Shown one piece after another: positions 1 through 10,900 of a stretch of 64,000 bases of DNA. Made by a program: the position numbers and the translations under genes. Origin of the DNA: Sinonovacula constricta (taxonomy: Eukaryota; Mollusca; Bivalvia; Cardiida; Solecurtidae); assembly GCA_007844125.1 (NCBI GenBank), contig CM017569.1, forward strand, positions 11,665,686 to 11,729,685, in the 5' to 3' direction. A model generated the notes under the pieces. It ran no database searches and was not told where the DNA came from. It saw nothing but the letters and a program-made list of their open reading frames with translations. The number at the start of each line of letters is the position of its first letter. Position 1 is the stretch's first letter.

Positions 1-1
1 G

Positions 2-430
2 CGTCAGAGGCAACACTTTGCCGAGATGAGTGCGAACATTCTTAGACAGCTGCCTGAGGACCTGTACATGGAGGCATCAGACCGCATTTGGGCTGTTCTG
101 CAAGATGTCCAGCGAAAAGCCCATACACGCAGTGACACTCAAACTCCGCCCCAAACCCTAGCTCCAGTTGCAGGCAGTAGCAGGTCATACCAGCAACCAC
201 AGTGGCAGCCTGATCCCTCGCATTGGACCAGCGACCCACCTCCAGCCAGCGTGTGGGCTTCCATGGGGTGCGATTATATTCGCCAATCACACCCGGGTTA
301 CCTCCAGATACAGTCACAAGAACAGTCGGCTCCCCGACAATCCTTAGGTGAGAACATTTTCACAGCTAGTATAGTGGCAGCTGGTATCCCTGTCTCCCCA
401 CAGCATGAGGAGGGCTCGGAAGACATTTAG
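2..430 (+). CDS. 3' end of Myb/SANT-like Harbinger accessory protein (partial)
   Basis: An open frame runs from the window edge (codon phase at base 2) through Met at 26 to a TAG at 428-430, so only the C-terminal part is visible. The segment LRQLPEDLYMEASDRIWAVL followed by a basic stretch resembles the short helical tail of MADF/Myb-SANT DNA-binding proteins. After it comes a low-complexity Pro/Gln/Ser-rich region (about residues 40-110). PIF/Harbinger elements normally encode two proteins, a DDE nuclease and a Myb/SANT-like partner that helps nuclear import and DNA binding. This ORF converges on the transposase gene at 1151-2479 with about 720 bp between their 3' ends, which fits that pairing. 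The DNA-binding domain would lie upstream of the window and is not seen, so the family call is inference. A host gene fragment is the alternative. Confidence 0.45.
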   Translation, partial: RQRQHFAEMSANILRQLPEDLYMEASDRIWAVLQDVQRKAHTRSDTQTPPQTLAPVAGSSRSYQQPQWQPDPSHWTSDPPPASVWASMGCDYIRQSHPGYLQIQSQEQSAPRQSLGENIFTASIVAAGIPVSPQHEEGSEDI

Positions 431-1150
431 ACGACATGAGGACAGGAAGTCCACAAGAAGTGCAATTTTGTTTGTTTGTTGTACTTTTTTATGTTTGAAG
501 GACTGTTTGTGTAATTGCTGGTGTAGCTGCATTTATGGAAACCTGTTTAATTTGTTTTTATGTAACACGATATTTGTTTCAATTAAACTGAGGTACAGGG
601 AGTATAATTTTATTTATTTCTTTTACCCTTAGTTTAAATAATAGTTCCCCAATTAATCAAAAATAAAGAACACCATTGTTTTCACATAATTTTGAGACAC
701 CCAAATCTAAGGAATCTACAATTGTCTGCGGTCATTTTCCAGTTATTCACATTCCCATTACAAATCATATTCGTTCCAGTCCCATTTCCTATTGGTGCTC
801 TGAACTGCAGTGCTCGGGGCCAAATAAAACATAGGTAAGCTCTTACCAAACTATCGTGTTTAAGTATATAGCATAACAATGAATAGTTTGGTGTGCAGAT
901 GGTTTCAATTAGGACGAGTCTTCAATGAGTATAGATCAGGTTACGGGTTAATTGATGATAAAAATCTATGAACAAAGTAAACGACAGATTGAGTTTTTAT
1001 GATTATAATCACATTGCACAAAACAGTTTCAGCTGTTAACTTACACACACACAAAAATACAACATGAAAACAATCTCTAGAATCAAATGTCATTTCAGTT
1101 ATGGATATTGTTTTTTTTTTCCTGTCATCTTACTATAAACAGTCTTGTGG
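431..1150. other. Spacer between convergent Harbinger genes
   Basis: AT-rich DNA between the two convergent reading frames. A plus-strand AATAAA near 662 could serve the upstream gene. No conserved ORF or repeat was recognised. Confidence 0.35.
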
Positions 1151-2479
1151 CTAGTTTACCATTCTGTCTTGCCAAGGCACAGACCCTGCTGGACTGTTAA
1201 AGTACTTGGATAAGTACTCCCTCTGCTGCTTGGCGTCGGTTGTGTCACGATTATGGCCCCTGACTTGCTGGATTTCAGTTAGCATATCATCCGTTCTCCA
1301 TGCTCCAGGAACAAGGTTGTGCTGGTCATCCTCTTGGTCCAGTTGAGCTTGTTGTAGGCCGGGATACCGAATTCTCATTAGATTGTGCAAGCACACACAA
1401 GATTCAACTATGGTTGCAGCAACTTCCGGTTGTTGCTGCATGGTCGTGAGAAGCACTCTGAATCTGGCCGCCAAGATGCCAAAGGCATTTTCGACCACTC
1501 TTCTTCCTCTTGATAGCCGGTAATTGGTTATCAGTTTCTCCCTTTCCAGGCCGCGTCTCCCATAGGGCTTCATCAAATAGGTTTTTAACCCAAAAGCATC
1601 GTCACCAAGAATGAAGTACGGCGTATCACGGTCATCATTTGGAAGAGGTTCTGGAGGTGGGAAGCCAATGGTTCCATCTTCTAGCATCTCACTGAGCTCG
1701 GAATTGTTATATATTTGGGCATCTGACATGTGCCCATGGCCTCCGACGTCTATCCACAGAAACCTGTAGTTGGCATCAACAAGAGCCATGAGCACAATTG
1801 AGAAAAATCCTTTATAGTTGTAGTATTCAGAGCCGGATCTGCGGGGCTTCCTCAGTGCAATGTGTTTGCCATCAAGTGCTCCACATGCATGAGGGACATT
1901 CCACCTCCTTTCAAACTCTTCGGCTATTGGCTTCCATTCTTCAGGTGTATTAGGGATAGGAATGACCTCTTCGCTGTATGTTTGTACTATGGCCTCGCAG
2001 ACTTCGGGGATAAAGAGGGAAATTGTTGTCCTAGCCACCCTAAAATCATAGGAGAGGGAAGGGTAGGAATCTCCTGCTGCTAGGTGCCTGATTGTTACCG
2101 CCAGCTTCAATCCGGGATCTAAGGCTTTTCTCCAGTTAGTGTCTGACTTCTGAAGTCTGGGCGCGAGGCGTTGCAGAAGCTCGTCGTACATTTCAGGGGT
2201 CATCCTCATATAGTTCTTGAAGGAGCTGGTGTCCCCCTCCCTCAACTCTGCAAGAATGGTGCTATACTGTCCAAACTGAAGCCTTCTCTCCTGTGTTAAC
2301 CAGGGCCTGGTCCACCATCTCCTTCGTCTCCTTCGGCAGCGTCTATCAGCTATGGGCTGCTGAACGAGCTGAATGGCCTGCTGGACATTAAGAATTGCCT
2401 GCTGCTGCAACATGACACCAAATTGCTGGATGGCTCTGACATCCTCCATGATATTATTCGAACGACTGCAAAAAGTCAT
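1151..2479 (-). CDS. PIF/Harbinger DDE transposase (HARBI1-like nuclease)
   Basis: Single uninterrupted 442-codon frame, the usual size for Harbinger transposases. After a Gln-rich N-terminus and an Arg-rich patch (residues 47-54) comes a helical region with an MTPEMYDELL motif (about 93-102), then a DDE_Tnp_4-type nuclease core: GALDGKH (Asp203), VDANYRFLWIDVGGHGHMSD (Asp235, Asp253) and VVENAFG (Glu330), which supplies the conserved Glu. All expected acidic residues are present, so the protein looks intact. In living elements it cuts and joins DNA at short TIRs with 3-bp target duplications. The start was taken at 2479; a second in-frame Met (MEDVRA, residue 11) is an alternative. A domesticated HARBI1 host gene is possible, but the adjoining Myb-like gene and subterminal repeats favour a recently active transposon. 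Confidence 0.9.
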   Translation of the reverse strand: MTFCSRSNNIMEDVRAIQQFGVMLQQQAILNVQQAIQLVQQPIADRRCRRRRRRWWTRPWLTQERRLQFGQYSTILAELREGDTSSFKNYMRMTPEMYDELLQRLAPRLQKSDTNWRKALDPGLKLAVTIRHLAAGDSYPSLSYDFRVARTTISLFIPEVCEAIVQTYSEEVIPIPNTPEEWKPIAEEFERRWNVPHACGALDGKHIALRKPRRSGSEYYNYKGFFSIVLMALVDANYRFLWIDVGGHGHMSDAQIYNNSELSEMLEDGTIGFPPPEPLPNDDRDTPYFILGDDAFGLKTYLMKPYGRRGLEREKLITNYRLSRGRRVVENAFGILAARFRVLLTTMQQQPEVAATIVESCVCLHNLMRIRYPGLQQAQLDQEDDQHNLVPGAWRTDDMLTEIQQVRGHNRDTTDAKQQREYLSKYFNSPAGSVPWQDRMVN

Positions 2480-2552
2480 CGGTTCTCATCATTTAAATAT
2501 ATTGTTTTAAAAAAAGAACCGACAGCAACCTATATCACGAGATATGCAAGCT

Positions 2553-2960
2553 CCTTATCACCGATATCGCCGATCGGACAAAGATAACTCAATATGAATC
2601 ACCGGCCATATCTGACGGAATGTGTTTCACCGGTGATGACTAGCTATCAAACACCGATTAATCAGCGTTACGCCCGATTTAGCTCAGATTTACAAACGAT
2701 AAAAACCGATATTATTTCAGCATTTTTATCGATGAAAACATCCTTTTCACCGATCCAACCCCGTTTGAGTTGCTTTATGTCACCTACCAGCAACCCATGA
2801 AATGTTTGTTTAACCGATTAAACACGTGTCCATCACCGAGGGCCGTTTACACAGAAACCCAGAAATAAAATCACGCATGACAACCGATCAGAACAGCGAG
2901 TAAATTTAAAATTAAATGACCGATAGGGGACCGACCGTCTGTGTAACTGGGGCGTTACGC
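2553..2960. repeat. ACCGAT subterminal repeat cluster of the Harbinger element
   Basis: The hexamer ACCGAT occurs seven times in 365 bp, at 2560, 2653, 2704, 2749, 2813, 2883 and 2919, all in the same orientation. A further cluster of related CCGATC, CACCGG and GACCG words lies between them. GCGTTACGC occurs at about 2665 and again at about 2951. This sits directly upstream of the transposase start codon, where subterminal transposase or Myb-partner binding sites of a Harbinger element would be expected. The true terminal inverted repeat could not be fixed because the other end lies outside the window. Confidence 0.55.
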
Positions 2961-3263
2961 ATGGGCATGTTTGACTACCATTCTACAACCATTTTCCAAC
3001 AAATACCAGGAATCTAACATGAGTTGGACATCATTCTGTACTATCGTCGCCGCGCATGAGCGCAGCGTCTATATGTAATAATTCCTGAAATAATCATAGA
3101 TTGCATTACAAGTTGTTCTATAAACAAGTGAAGTACGGCGCTTTCATGCATTGAATTTCGGTTATTATTCAATTTTGGTAAATATCATAATTAAATTAGA
3201 TTATAGTTTAAAATTCTTAATGTTCAATGTGTATGCATGATTTATTTTAATCTAAGTCATTTC

Positions 3264-3420
3264 GTTTTTTTGCATTCGGACATATTCCCAATCGTAGGAA
3301 ACAAGGTAAATATTCATATATATTAAAGTCTTTGGTTTGACCCGGCCGCGGTTTGAACCAACGACCTCCCGATCCACAAGCCGACGCTCTACCACCTGAC
3401 CTATTGCGGCCGGTTGCTCC
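3264..3420 (-). repeat. tRNA-derived SINE fragment
   Basis: On the minus strand about 3412-3338 reads like a tRNA 5' to 3': a box A-like TAGGTCAGGTGGTAGAGCG and a box B-like GGTTCAAACC (3359-3350), flanked by complementary GGCCGC/GCGGCC ends. It continues into a GGTCAAACCAAAGACTTTAA body. This layout is typical of tRNA-headed SINEs abundant in bivalve genomes. The body is short, so the copy looks 3'-truncated. It is not a credible functional tRNA, since no clean acceptor and anticodon stems could be drawn. Confidence 0.7.
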
Positions 3421-3439
3421 ATTGTTGGACAGGCGACAT

Positions 3440-4755
3440 GTGATCCCTTGCATTAATGCCCTTTTGTCTACATAGCAAATGATCTAATGCTCGAAGTCAC
3501 ACCGGTCACAAACAGGTGTTGCATGAACCTTCCACGTCTTTTTACAATCAAATTTTAGAAGTAGCCTAACATACATATTTATTCAACATGCAGCACGAAA
3601 ATAACTGCCTTTGTTGACATTCGAATACGGTCTATCTGCACGACAACTCAAAGATCTCTTGCTACATTTGTTAAAATTCTTGGATTTTACATCAAAACAC
3701 CCACAGGTGGCAGAATTTACCGGTACTAAAAACAGCAAAGTGTATGAAGAGACAACTGCCAAATGAAGCGGTCTGGTCTGGATCTACACTGTTTACCTAA
3801 GCATGATCAAATTAAACTAAGACCAAGAATTAAAATCGGTAACTTTTTAAAAGTAGCATAATATGTTAAAAGTACATGTAGAGTACAAAGAAAAAGATTA
3901 ATAGAAAGAAGGGTATAGAAGTGTTGTTAACCCATTACTTGATGGAAACACCATAATAGGGTGTGTTTTATATTAAGTGTGGGGTGTGAGCGTGAATGGT
4001 GTTTTTAGCAAATAAGAACTAATAAAATAAAAATGAAGGGTACTAGACATGAATAACAAAATCAGTGTGTTCTACTTTTATTATGTTACTGTGAGATGTT
4101 GTATCATAAAGGTTTATTTACAATTGCATTTAAGAGACTTTTATGTATACAGTAAAGCTGAAAAAGAGGAGGTGCTCATGATAAAAAGTAAGGGTAATAG
4201 AGAATGTTATTGAATAACAGACAATTGTATATATGAACCTATTAAGAAGGGAAAAAGAATAGTATTAATCAGATTGAATAAAGATAATTAATATAATCAT
4301 AAAAATTGACACAAATGTTCAAGAAATGAATACAAACGAGATGCAATCAAAGTCAATTAAAATATGCAAGTTGATATACCACTCAAATTAAAAAGCTAGC
4401 AAACAATAATTTAATGACATCTGATGAGGTCTTCCAATTGCTACTTGCACTGACAAAGACCAACCAATGCATGTTATACTATAATAAGAATAAATAATTT
4501 CATTTATGAAAAATGTGATGTAGTAACAATGACTATACAAACATTCTGAAAACAGATGAAGGAAACATGGCAGTTGGTTGGTTTTATTCAAGTATGGATG
4601 ACGTTGATAAAATAAACCTTTAAAACACTAAAATATTAAACCTAACATGAAAGGATCCATACTGATCTTTTCATGACAGTAGGTGCATCAGATATATATG
4701 TAATACAAGGCATAAGAAGTCACAATTAGACAATGAGTGCACTTAAAATGAAATC
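3440..4755. other. AT-rich intergenic DNA, nothing recognised
   Basis: No ORF with protein-like composition, no clear inverted repeat and no array were seen. Confidence 0.4.
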
Positions 4756-5295
4756 AATTTTGGGCCTAAAAACTGCAACATCAGCTTAGCAGTATCTTAT
4801 ATTAACATGGTGGCTTTTTAAGATATTTCTGCATTTGGTGGTTGTAATTTTGGGCCTAAAAACTGCAACATCAGCTTAGCAGTATCTTATATTAACATGG
4901 TGGCTTTTTAAGATATTTCTGCATTTGGTGGTTGTAATTTTGGGCCTAAAAACTGCAACATCAGCTTAGCAGTATCTTATATTTACATGGTGGCTTTTTA
5001 AGATATTTCTGCATTTGGTGGTTGTAATTTTGGGCCTAAAAACTGCAACATCAGCTTAGCAGTATCTTATATTAACATGGAGGCTTTTTAAGATATTTCT
5101 GCATTTGGTGGTTGTAATTTTGGGCCTAAAAACTGCAACATCAGCTTAGCAGTATCTTATATTTACATGGTGGCTTTTTAAGATATTTCTGCATTTGGTG
5201 GTTGTAATTTTGGGCCTAAAAACTGCAACATCAGCTTAGCAGTATCTTATATTTACATGGTGGCTTTTTAAGATATTTCTGCATTTGGTGGTTGT
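4756..5295 (+). repeat. 90-bp tandem repeat, 6 copies
   Basis: Six consecutive 90-bp units (540 bp in total). The landmark ATTAACATGG/ATTTACATGG recurs at 4801, 4891, 4981, 5071, 5161 and 5251. Units differ at one or two positions (A/T at the TTAACAT site, one T/A in GGTGGC), so the array is young or homogenised. All frames are interrupted. Confidence 0.95.
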
Positions 5296-5649
5296 GACAT
5301 GCTCATGATGACCTGAGTGACTTGCACCACTTATTGGATAAGGAGATTCCTCAACCCACAACAAACACACTACAGATCAAAAAGACTGCCAAGCATGGAA
5401 GTTTTGTCTTCAAGCCGAGCCTACTAAATATAGGGCCGAGTAGATTCTGTTCTGCATGTGTGAGGTACCAGATAAGGCAAGTTGTGTAAGAAACATACCA
5501 TACGGTTTTATACAATCAAAGCTCAAAACAGGCAGGATTTTCTCTTTGCTATATCTTTAATTTCTAATTCAAACATTGTTTTTATCATTAATCAATAACT
5601 AGGCCACAAAACCAGGTTTTTAACAATTAAACACAAATTTTTAAGTGGC

Positions 5650-6080
5650 AACTGTTTTCTATTTTTAGTAACAGTGACCTTGACCAGACTGGTCCCAAAT
5701 CCAATCCCAAACTAGGTCTTCATGCAAACTTGTTGTATCCAAAGTTTCAACAAGATTGGTTTATTCGAACTGAAGTTATTGACTGGAAACTGTTTCTCTA
5801 TTGTTAGTAACAGTGACCTTGATCCAACTGGTCCTAAATCCAATCCCAAGCTAGCTCTTCATGCAAGTTTGCTATATACAAAATTTTCACTAAGAAAAGT
5901 TTAACCAAACTAAATTTATTGACCGGAAAAAGTTTTTTGATTTTTAGTAACAGTGACCTTGATCTGACTGGCTCCAAATCCAATCCCAAGCTAGGTCCTT
6001 ATGCAAGCTTGCTAAATCCAAAGTTTTAGCAGTATTTGTTTATCCAAACTGAAGTTATTGACCGGAAACCCTCTGTTTGA
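5650..6080 (+). repeat. Diverged ~140-bp tandem repeat, 3 copies
   Basis: The phrase GTAACAGTGACCTTGA recurs at 5668, 5807 and 5947, so the period is 139-140 bp. It is followed each time by a CCAATCCCAA... block and a TGAAGTTATTGAC..GGAAA block. It is more diverged than the neighbouring 90-bp array. The GTGACCTTGA core is common in dispersed bivalve repeats (inference from memory). Confidence 0.85.
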
Positions 6081-6648
6081 CACCACCCGCCCAACCGCCA
6101 TACCCCAATCTAATGACCATGATTTTCGTTGAAAACCTGGCTAATAAAAACCTTGGTTTATTTGCTAGCTCAGACAAATGAAATCTCTGGCATTCTCTAA
6201 AATGCCTACTATGCACCCGATCAGTGTTGACTTAAAAAATAAAACAGATTATTGTAGTTATGTTTTTGTTCACAATCATCTTTTTCAATAATGATAAAAT
6301 CTCATTTTCAATAAACTACTTAACATGACAAAGGATACATAAACCTACCATCTTACATCAAAAATAAAATATACACCTATATACAACAGTCTATCCACTG
6401 TTAACAAATAATAATGGATAAAAATACAGAATTACATAAAATATACATTCAAACTCAAACCCTCTAATATTAAAGGAAAATAGGAGCAATGATGACAACT
6501 TTTCAGATGAACAGCAGTTTATTAGTTCTTATTTATCTTTTCAGCTGTTGCAGTTTAAAAAAGAGTTTTACTACTTATTTTAAATTTGTTAACATGTTAG
6601 CATCTACATGCAAATAAATGTAACTTGACAAATAACCAGGCACTTGGC

Positions 6649-6700
6649 AGCAGCTGGCGCAGACCCTGAACAGACAGCTCCCTGAGGTGGTAAGATCAAA
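6649..6700 (+). other. Isolated exon-like GC-rich island
   Basis: A short GC-rich patch in AT-rich DNA, bounded by a CAG acceptor-like site (about 6649) and GTGGTAAG donor-like sites. One plus-strand frame is open across it and reads TWQQLAQTLNRQLPE. No partner exon was found on either side. It may be a lone exon relic or a piece of a repeat. Confidence 0.2.
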
Positions 6701-7969
6701 ATCTATGTAAATGAAAAAAGGACATTTACAGGCTTGTAAAATATTTGAGAATTACATTGTGTTGTTTTTTTCAAACATGTCAATCTGGCTGTCATAGGAT
6801 ACAATAGTATTATATTGCTCATACAATTGCAAATAAAGTATTGAAATATAAGTTATTAGATTAGTTATCCTGACTTGAAAAAACATTTTTCAAAAAAAAA
6901 AAAAAAAATTAAAAAAGGAAGCAGACCTTCTGATTAATCAAACAGGGTACTTTTATTGAAACAGTTAAAGTTACACTGAGATCATTAACTAGTGAAAATC
7001 CTGAGCTGTGGAACATTTTAATAGAGCCAGGTAACTCAAGGATGACTACATTACTAACAACTTGATTAAAATTAGCTTACATTGCTGTTCATGCCAGTAA
7101 TTCATTGGCTTAGACGAAACACTTATCAATATGCATTTCATTTCAACATTACGATTATAAAAATATATTAACTCCATTAATAAATAGAATTATTTTACAG
7201 TTAAAAATGTACCTGTACACTGAAAATATTATCATCCACCACATTAGATCACTGTTTCTACTCCTGCATGCATTGTGAAAATTAAAAAAGCTACAAAGCC
7301 AGTATTAATACCATTAGGTCTGAGAATATACATTTCAGTTAAAATTAACTAGTCTGTATCAATTGTTCCCACCTTTTGGTCATGTATTTAATAATAACTT
7401 AAATATATAACATTTTCCTATCCTTGAACATACAATTTTGCTTTATTGAGCACAATTAGTTCCAAAACTAAATGATAACTTTACTTTCAATATATTTTAC
7501 ATCTTTGTGTTGTGATGATCAATACTGAAAAAGATGTAGGACATTGGAAAAAATGACAAGTACACACTTCATTTATGAATGTTATGGTAGTTGTTTTTCT
7601 GTTGTGATGTCATTTTTCATCAAAACAAACAAGATACAACTAAATGTCAAGAAGACATACATGTGTTGCAAGGCCTTTAACATTCAGGCAGAATCATAAA
7701 ACTGTGCCTCTGTGCAGCCATAACTAGCCATCATTTATAAACATGAATGTAAATAGTGCAGATCTAGATCAGGCAGCTGACAGCACTATTTGTATGTCTG
7801 CCACTGTTTTCAGCTAGTACCCCTTTTCAGCCCCATTGTCACACACTTAGAAGAGATCAGTAAATGGGAGCCTATTTTCCTCACTGGTTCACATGGCTGA
7901 AGAATGCTGTCGAAGATGTGACATGATGACGCAGTACAACTCAGCAAATAAAACCCATATCTTGATTCC
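6700..7969. other. Region downstream of NCAPH, including its probable 3' UTR
   Basis: Holds the minus-strand 3' UTR of NCAPH next to 7970. Minus-strand AATAAA words occur near 7442 and 6953, but the true cleavage site cannot be chosen by eye. No other ORF or repeat was recognised apart from an A-tract near 6891. Confidence 0.35.
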
Positions 7970-10900
7970 TCACAGACCCTGTGTGATCAACAAGTCTTCC
8001 ATATTGAGGTCTTCTATCTTCAGAGTCTGGAAAAAATAATATTTGAACAAAATTATGACTTGGATTATTAGCATAGGTTGATAAAGAAAATTGTTAATTG
8101 TGAGCTTAAGTATTCACTTATGAAATCACAGGCCATGCAAACCCAGAGTTTATATCTGACAAACAATATTTTTTTATATATTTATATGAGAAATAGGCTG
8201 TAGAAAAGTGTTTATCCTAAGTATTCACATGATCAAGTGATACTTAATATCATTTACTCACAAACATTATAAACAAGGTCATTTTCAAGGTCATTTCAAG
8301 GTCAGCCTCCAAAACAAGATCATACATAACATCAAAAGAAACATAGCATTAAAAGAAACACACACATAGCATAGTTAAGTAAAGGAAAAAATCTAACAAG
8401 CCAATATCAATTAACACATACAGTCAATCGATGAACTTCTCTTACCTTCTCATTTGCCAGATGCAGTAGACAGACAAATGCGATTGGAACACTGAGGTTT
8501 TTTGCTGTCTGCCCAGAGACTTTTTCAGGGAGTTCATTCAGCAGCTGTTGGAAGGTTATCTTGCCTTCCATTTCCCTGGGAGTGTTTGTACCAGGTAACA
8601 CAGCAGAGTTGTTGGCATTGTTCTCTGTTTCAGGGGTCTCACTACTCATTGAAGGCTGCAAACAGTACACATCCATGCTTAGTATATTTGTCATTTACTC
8701 TTAGCATATATATATATGAAGATTACAATGTGAGCAAAAATATTTAATATATTAATAGGGTCTTGGATTTTTATATGCCATACTTGTTAACAAAATTTCT
8801 TAGTTGATTGCTTACCACTTTTTGCAAAGGTAATAAAATCTTCACATTCTAAGTAGTAGCAAACAGGCGATCCTGAACAGGAAGCTTTTAGCAGTAACTA
8901 GCTATAGAGCTTATTTGCCAAAGCTTGGTGCTAAGCTGTTTTACAGTTATATATATATTAAGGATCAACAATTGAGGTTAAATTTCTTAAAAGCCCCTAA
9001 GGACACAGAAATTCTAAGTTAAATCTTATCTTCAGGATGTTGCCTTTTGTATATTAATAACAAGTTAGTTCAATTAAAATATATATACATTGCTTTTTTG
9101 ATCAAGCATGTTTAACTATAAACAAATAAAATTTACCTCTTGGTCACCCTTGGGTGCTGATTTGAGGAGCTGCCACATTGATGACTTGAGACGTTTCACA
9201 TCAAGTTTTTTGGCAGTCTTTGCGTAATCTATGTCAATCTTATTCACCTACAAACAAAGGTTAATGGTGTTTCTGGTCAGGTAAATGATCATTGAAAAAA
9301 TTAATAAAACAAGCAATGAAATTGTTTATGCACAATAGAAACACAAGTATTTGTCCATGGCCCTAATCGTGTACATGTCATATGACTACTTGTAGTTGTA
9401 AAAGATGGTTGTGATAGAACTCACTTGAATATGCTAAGTTCATACAGTTATTCCTACCTAAACATAGGGCAAAGGCTTGTAAGAAATCCTGACTTTTTGC
9501 AGAAAACAGCTTCATCTCTTTTCAGGTTGTTCTTATTTACAACCAGTTCTTAATTCTTAGTTATTTACCAACATGATACATACAGTAATGTAAAACCTGT
9601 TTTGCTAAGACCAACATGCAAACAGTGTAGATCCTAAACAGACAGATCCCAGCAGAAGATCAGGATCTACAGTACTTAATGAAGCCCAATCAATTTGTAA
9701 ATAGCATACTAAGGATAAAATAAACTGACCTTGTAAGGTTGAGCTAAGAGCTTGTCCCCTAGTATAGATTCATTGGCTGTGAAGTTCTGTGTAAAGGGAT
9801 CCTGTGACTGACCAAAGGGATCTTGTGATGACGACTCCTGACTGTCTTCTATCTCCTTAGCACCAAAGTCACCAAAGTCCATGTCGCCATCATCATTGTC
9901 ATCATCAACCTGGAGGTATACATCATAACTGGTTCAAAAATCATCTAACTAAGGATGAATTATGGATTGAAAAGGACTTGTAAGTGTGATGAATATAGAA
10001 TATACTATTGTTAAAAGTTAATTAAAACCAATATATGAAAACTCCTAAGATGGGCTGCAAAATGTTATTAAATATGCATCAAAACTGTTTAAGGAAAAGC
10101 ATTTTGTACAAAAAAATTAAGACTGCAAAAAAATTAAGACTGAAAGTTAACTTCTCTGCTAAATTACTTCTCTAGGCAGGTTTTTTCTGTAGTCTGATAA
10201 CAAAAGTTAATCATAAACATCACTCTCATAACAAATATAAGAATAAATAAACATCCAACTTACATCATCATGAGGACAATAATTCTCCCTATCATTCTTA
10301 TTCTCATAGTCATAATTTTCTATCACATCATCAACATCTTCATCAGGATTGTCAGTTTGTCGTCGAATCTGAAACAAAACATTAATTAGTGTATTACTTC
10401 TCTGTGTGATTGGTAAGTATAAAATTCACCTACATAATTTGGGTGATTACAGGGACTTCCCGTCATTATTGATGAAGTGCACTATCAGCATCAGCTGGCC
10501 GATCTCCTAGCATAAAAGGTTTGAACTAAGGATGGCAAAATTTACTAACTTAAGCTTTCGAATTATCAGATCCTATTTGATCCGAATGTTCCAGTTGATA
10601 AGGAACTTTGAAAAATTGTAAAGAATAAGTGCAGACAGTTCTAGCAATAATGTTCCAATTTATAGAAAGTTTATTTCTCATATGTGGTATTAAAATTACT
10701 GGGTAATTACTTTCAGAATTAAATCATGGAGGTGCTCTATTAAGTTGCTCAATGTATAAGAGTAGGATATTGTCATGTTGCAAAGGTTGCAGTCAATGCT
10801 CTTTATGCCATCTGAACGTTGAAAATGCTTCCATTGAAAGTATAATTGCAATATACAGATAGTGATGTGAATGGTATGAGAATTCTGTTGTTGAATAATT

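Noticed and set aside
3338..3412. Functional tRNA gene on the minus strand
   Set aside because: Box A and box B are present, but the fold is poor and SINE body sequence follows; better read as a SINE head.
4756..5295. CRISPR-like array
   Set aside because: Contiguous 90-bp units without unique spacers, in a eukaryotic genome; a plain tandem repeat.
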